From NCBI RefSeq assembly GCF_030123245.1, contig NZ_CP126101.1:2912501-2976500 (forward strand): 64,000 nt of DNA, read 5' to 3'. The number at the start of each line of letters is the position of its first letter. Within the stretch, counting starts at the first letter, position 1. Shown piece after piece: positions 61,077-64,000 of the stretch. The DNA is from Lysinibacillus pakistanensis. Lineage in GTDB: Bacteria > Bacillota > Bacilli > Bacillales_A > Planococcaceae. A program made the translations under genes and the position numbers. The notes beneath the pieces were generated by a model that did not search any database, was not told the DNA's origin, and saw only the letters and a list, made by a program, of their open reading frames with translations.

Positions 61077-61973
61077 TTATGAAACTTTTAATTTTAGTAC
61101 ACTTCTTGCCAATTCGATAAACTCCTTCATTGATGGTGAAATCCATTTCTCTTGATGCCACAGCATTTGAGTAGCAAATTGTATTTCAGATAAATCCCAC
61201 GGTAAAGTGATTAGTTCTCCCCGCTCTAACTCTCCCTTAAGTGACATTTCAGGAAGTAAGGCAATGCCGAGCCCAACCATTGCACATTGTTTAATGGCCT
61301 CTACACTATTAAACTCAAGTTCAGTCAAGCTGTCTGCCCCTTTTCTCAATAACGTGTGGTAGAAGAAAGTTCGGTATGAGCAACCCTTTTCACTAAGTAG
61401 AATCTGCTCTCTGTTAAAATCTTCTATACATAATGTAGAGCATGCAGCTAATGGATGGTTGGGGGAAACTACCATAAGAAAAGGTTCATCCATTAAAAGT
61501 TCGGTATGAAGATCCGTAGATACGCTAGGTTCATCCAGCATAAAGACCACATCCACATTCCCCTCCCTCAAACTCTGTTTCAAATTGTGACTAGACAAGG
61601 GTCTAAATAAAAGACGGACATGTGGATATCGTTCGCGAAAAACCCGGAGTAATGCGGGTAAACGGTATGTACAGAGCACTTCGTCTGCACCGATTGTAAT
61701 CGTACCAGTTAATTCTCCGCTCTCACTAGAGACATATCGAGCCTCCTCTATATCATTTAAAATTTTATTGGCATAGGGCAATAAACGATGACCTGCATCT
61801 GTTAAAATGACACTCTTCCCTAGTCGATCTAATAGCTTAACTCCTAATTCTTCCTCTAAAGCCTTGATTTGCATTGTTATAGTAGACGGAACATAGTTCA
61901 ATACTTCAGCAGTTCTACTAAAACTACATGTAGAAGCAAGCGTCCAAAATGTTTTAAGTTGGCGAATTTCCAT
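61077..61973 (-). CDS. LysR family transcriptional regulator
   Basis: A 298-residue LysR regulator. The DNA-binding helices are in LKTFWTLASTCSFSRTAEVLNYVPSTITMQIKALEEELGVKLLDR, and the effector domain follows, with ITIGADEVLCTYRLP and the hinge GLGIALLPEMSL. It is transcribed divergently from the MetX-like hydrolase gene 134 bases away, the usual position for a LysR and its target. ATG 61973 has only a weak ribosome site. Confidence 0.93.
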   Translation of the reverse strand: MEIRQLKTFWTLASTCSFSRTAEVLNYVPSTITMQIKALEEELGVKLLDRLGKSVILTDAGHRLLPYANKILNDIEEARYVSSESGELTGTITIGADEVLCTYRLPALLRVFRERYPHVRLLFRPLSSHNLKQSLREGNVDVVFMLDEPSVSTDLHTELLMDEPFLMVVSPNHPLAACSTLCIEDFNREQILLSEKGCSYRTFFYHTLLRKGADSLTELEFNSVEAIKQCAMVGLGIALLPEMSLKGELERGELITLPWDLSEIQFATQMLWHQEKWISPSMKEFIELARSVLKLKVS

Positions 61974-62107
61974 TAAGACAGCACCTCTTCATTCAAAAAA
62001 ATTGAACATTACGATCAAAAACGTTTCGTTGATTTGATGTTAGCAGTATCGTAGAGTGAAAATCAAGCTACAACATTAAATTTTGTATAACAAAGGAGAA
62101 TTGTATA

Positions 62108-63127
62108 ATGAAAGATTACGAAATTTATTCATTGGGAGATGTCGAGCTACAATCGGGTCAAAAGCTGCCCCAAGCCTTCCTTGCCTATAAAACTTATGGA
62201 GCCTTAAATTCTACTAAGTCAAACGTAATTGTCTATCCTACCTGGTTTGCTGGTCAGCATACTGATAATGAGTGGTTGATTGGACCTGGTAAAGCTCTCG
62301 ATTCGGACAAATATTTTATTATTGTGCCTAATATGTTGGGAAATGGTCTATCTTCCTCACCAAGCAATACACCAGCCCCTTTTGACAGAGGGAATTTTCC
62401 GCTTGTAACGATTTATGATAATGTCCGGCTACAACATCGGCTCATAACCGAGAAATTTGGTATTACGAAGATTGCTTTAGTTGTTGGCTGGTCACTCGGA
62501 GCACTTCAAACCTTTCAATGGGGATCAAGCTATCCTGAGATGGTCGAGCGCATTGCACCGTTTGGTGGAACAGCAAAGACGAGGCCACATGCACAGCTTG
62601 TTTTTGAGGCACTTATCGTAGCCTTGCAAGCGGATTCTAACTGGAAGGAAGGTTTCTATAGCTATCAGCCTACAAGAGGACTTGCAGCGATGGGACGTGC
62701 CTATGCTCCTTGGGGGTTTTCTCAGTCTTATTATTTAGAACAGCTCTATCAGGAAGAAGGATACTCAACGTTAAAGGCATATCTAGAAGATTATTGGGAT
62801 CAAGTGTTCCTTTCCTTCGATGCCAACGACTTAATTGCTGTGCTCCGTACTGGAATCAGCGGGGATATTAGCGCCAATCCTCTAGACAAGGGAAATTTTG
62901 AACAGGCATTAAACCGTATTGGCGCTCAAGCACTTGTTATGCCAGGCTCGACCGATCTGTTTTTCCCTCCGGAAGATAATGCATATGAAGTAAAACATAT
63001 GCCTAATGCTATTTTTCAACCAATCGAATCCAAGTGGGGACATTGCTTTGGAATCGGTCAAAACGAACAGGATTCCCTCGTGATAGACAACCATTTGAAA
63101 CAATTTTTGCTGTTAACAAATGGCTGA
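62108..63127 (+). CDS. alpha/beta hydrolase, homoserine O-acetyltransferase-like
   Basis: A 339-residue protein of the MetX-like alpha/beta hydrolase group. The nucleophile elbow is GWSLGALQ (Ser in VVGWSLG, about residue 128), the acid is Asp in PGSTDLFFPP and the His is in WGHCFG. MetX enzymes acylate homoserine; many short relatives like this one are simple hydrolases. AAGGAG precedes ATG 62108. The divergent LysR gene probably regulates it. The substrate cannot be deduced. Confidence 0.85.
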   Translation: MKDYEIYSLGDVELQSGQKLPQAFLAYKTYGALNSTKSNVIVYPTWFAGQHTDNEWLIGPGKALDSDKYFIIVPNMLGNGLSSSPSNTPAPFDRGNFPLVTIYDNVRLQHRLITEKFGITKIALVVGWSLGALQTFQWGSSYPEMVERIAPFGGTAKTRPHAQLVFEALIVALQADSNWKEGFYSYQPTRGLAAMGRAYAPWGFSQSYYLEQLYQEEGYSTLKAYLEDYWDQVFLSFDANDLIAVLRTGISGDISANPLDKGNFEQALNRIGAQALVMPGSTDLFFPPEDNAYEVKHMPNAIFQPIESKWGHCFGIGQNEQDSLVIDNHLKQFLLLTNG

Positions 63128-63208
63128 TATTTGATTTCTTCAATTAAGTTTGCAATCACTTAAGTAAAGCGTTCTACATCAAGATTTCGTGGAGGTTTGA
63201 TTTAGCTC

Positions 63209-63240
63209 TTGACTTTATACCTAACTAGAGGGTATATACT
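63209..63240 (+). promoter_or_regulatory. MerR-type promoter with inverted repeat
   Basis: TTGACT (63209-63214) and TATACT (63235-63240) are spaced by 20 bases, longer than normal. The spacer contains TATACC and GGGTATA (63216-63236), an inverted repeat. Such a stretched promoter is the hallmark of MerR activator sites. Confidence 0.65.
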
Positions 63241-63271
63241 CATAACGAAATAAAAGAAGGAAGGTGAAAAA

Positions 63272-63652
63272 TTGTTCAAAATCAGCGAATTTTCCAGACT
63301 TAGTAGAATTCCACTACAAACGTTGCGTTATTATGATCAGCTCGGAATCTTAAAGCCTACCAAAACGGATGAATCCACTGGGTATCGGTACTACTCAGCT
63401 GAACAGCTGCTAGAGATTAACCGAATCATCATTTTTAAAGAATTAGGGTTTACACTACAGCAAATCGCGCATCTTCTTCAAGAAGAAATATCTGCTGAAC
63501 AGATTCGTGGCATGCTTAGGCTTAAAGAAAGTGAAATCGAGCTACTGCTTGAAATCGAAAGATCCAAGCTTTCCCAGATGGTAGGTTTTGGACACCTACT
63601 GAAAAGGAACCAATACCGCATTCTTCTCACCTGGGAGTCTTCTGCTGAATGA
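63272..63652 (+). CDS. MerR family regulator, truncated by a repeat
   Basis: A 126-residue protein. The N-terminal MerR helix-turn-helix (FKISEFSRLSRIPLQTLRYYDQLGIL and STGYRYYSAEQLLEINRII) and dimer helix are intact to about residue 101. From there on (GFGHLLKRNQYRILLTWESS) the sequence is read through the R3 repeat and no longer resembles a MerR protein, so any effector domain has been lost. The start is TTG with AAGGAAGGTG upstream. It probably still dimerises and binds its promoter. Confidence 0.8.
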   Translation: MFKISEFSRLSRIPLQTLRYYDQLGILKPTKTDESTGYRYYSAEQLLEINRIIIFKELGFTLQQIAHLLQEEISAEQIRGMLRLKESEIELLLEIERSKLSQMVGFGHLLKRNQYRILLTWESSAE

Positions 63653-63661
63653 AGATAAAAT
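63579..63661. repeat. ~90-bp two-hairpin repeat, copy R3
   Basis: Runs from about TGGTAGGTTTTGGACACCTA to CTGCTGAATGAAGATAAAA. It forms the 3' end of the MerR reading frame. The right end carries the complete CTGAATGAAGAT terminus, while the left end is altered at the junction with the MerR gene. Related to 28867..28955 and 43928..44022. Confidence 0.75.
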
Positions 63662-63665
63662 AAAA

Positions 63666-63706
63666 GAGCGTGTTTTTATGATTTGATAAAAACATGCTCC
63701 ATTTTC
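63666..63706. terminator. bidirectional terminator
   Basis: GAGCGTGTTTTTAT (63666-63679) pairs with ATAAAAACATGCTC (63686-63699), with one G-U pair. On the minus strand TTTTATTTTA follows, which suits the GNAT gene that ends at 63717. Confidence 0.8.
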
Positions 63707-63716
63707 ATTTTTTAAA

Positions 63717-64000
63717 CTAAAATTTGTTATTTATCTCACCACTATTAAAGGTAGAGACTAAATTTATAATGGCTAATACATCTTCACCCTCTGGATCTAT
63801 ACCGACTTCCACGAAACCGAAGCTTCCGTAAAAATCTTTCGCTACAGGATTATTTGGATTGTAGCAGATTTCAATCTCTTCTAATCCATCTGTTTGTTTA
63901 ATTTCGTTAAGCGCTAGTTGTAAAGCTTTACGTCCGATACCTTTGTTTTGATAGTTTTTATCTACCATAAATCTCCAAATCGATATTCTCTTAGTTGTTT
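63717..64000 (-). CDS. GNAT acetyltransferase (5' end beyond the window)
   Basis: C-terminal part of a GNAT acetyltransferase; the frame is open to the window edge and reads ISIWRFMVDKNYQNKGIGRK and then the FYGSFGFVEVG block. The WRFM..DK.YQ.KGIG pattern resembles BltD/PaiA-type polyamine acetyltransferases. A Met at 63968 lies inside the conserved strand, so the true start is outside the window. Confidence 0.85.
   Translation of the reverse strand, partial: TTKRISIWRFMVDKNYQNKGIGRKALQLALNEIKQTDGLEEIEICYNPNNPVAKDFYGSFGFVEVGIDPEGEDVLAIINLVSTFNSGEINNKF

Overview
The window looks like a low-GC, spore-forming Bacillota chromosome, most likely Lysinibacillus or a close relative. The evidence is AT-rich DNA, strong GGAGG-type ribosome sites with many TTG/GTG starts, YjcZ-type spore proteins, DUF3231 and DUF421 proteins, a cupin with a coat-like tail, a decayed Ger(x)C-type germination lipoprotein, and Bacillus-type control elements (purine riboswitch, LexA boxes, leader-peptide attenuators). 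It is chromosomal housekeeping and accessory DNA with no prophage, CRISPR array, rRNA or tRNA. The assignment is inference from gene content.

Layout. 0-8 kb: nucleoside deoxyribosyltransferase and GNAT; an Imm26-like protein; a YdcF-like membrane protein; an ECF sigma/anti-sigma pair; DUF4259 and suppressor-of-fused proteins; a permuted papain-fold protein. 8-17 kb: two ~670-bp inverted copies of a non-autonomous element (8218..8879 and 16446..17125) bracket OsmC, DUF421, an EamA exporter with a leader peptide, DinB, a YcdB-like protein and a LexA-box GNAT gene, plus decayed copies of a polymerase-associated cassette. 17-22 kb: an intact Y-family polymerase operon with LexA boxes, then sporulation-type genes. 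22-30 kb: P-type Ca-ATPase, a PbuE-like purine exporter under a purine riboswitch, signal peptidase I, a 47-bp minisatellite and an LCP enzyme. 30-43 kb: M24 peptidase with a class V aminotransferase and IclR; MarR with a dead SDR gene; PBP4; a BmrCD-like ABC pair behind a leader-peptide attenuator; a CrcB pair; a sirtuin. 43-52 kb: PadR with twin operators, CbrC, a monooxygenase/ArsR pair, EamA, a two-component system, and an operon with stalk-domain, ApbE and ferric-reductase-like proteins. 52-64 kb: a CDF transporter, YjcZ proteins, CPBP/MarR, an Rrf2/thioredoxin cluster with one frameshifted member, LysR with a MetX-like hydrolase, a truncated MerR, and a GNAT gene cut by the window edge.

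Themes. Several exporters have cis-acting leader control: a purine riboswitch on the MFS gene, and leader ORFs with hairpins on the ABC pair and on one EamA gene. DNA-damage functions recur: the polymerase operon, a YolD-like small gene and a GNAT gene all carry LexA-like boxes. The most unusual structure is the repeat family whose two full copies are each flanked by an exact duplication of a complete terminator hairpin (31 bp in one, 22 bp in the other, with different sequences). A third, decayed copy also abuts a terminator. This suggests an element that inserts at terminators and duplicates the hairpin.
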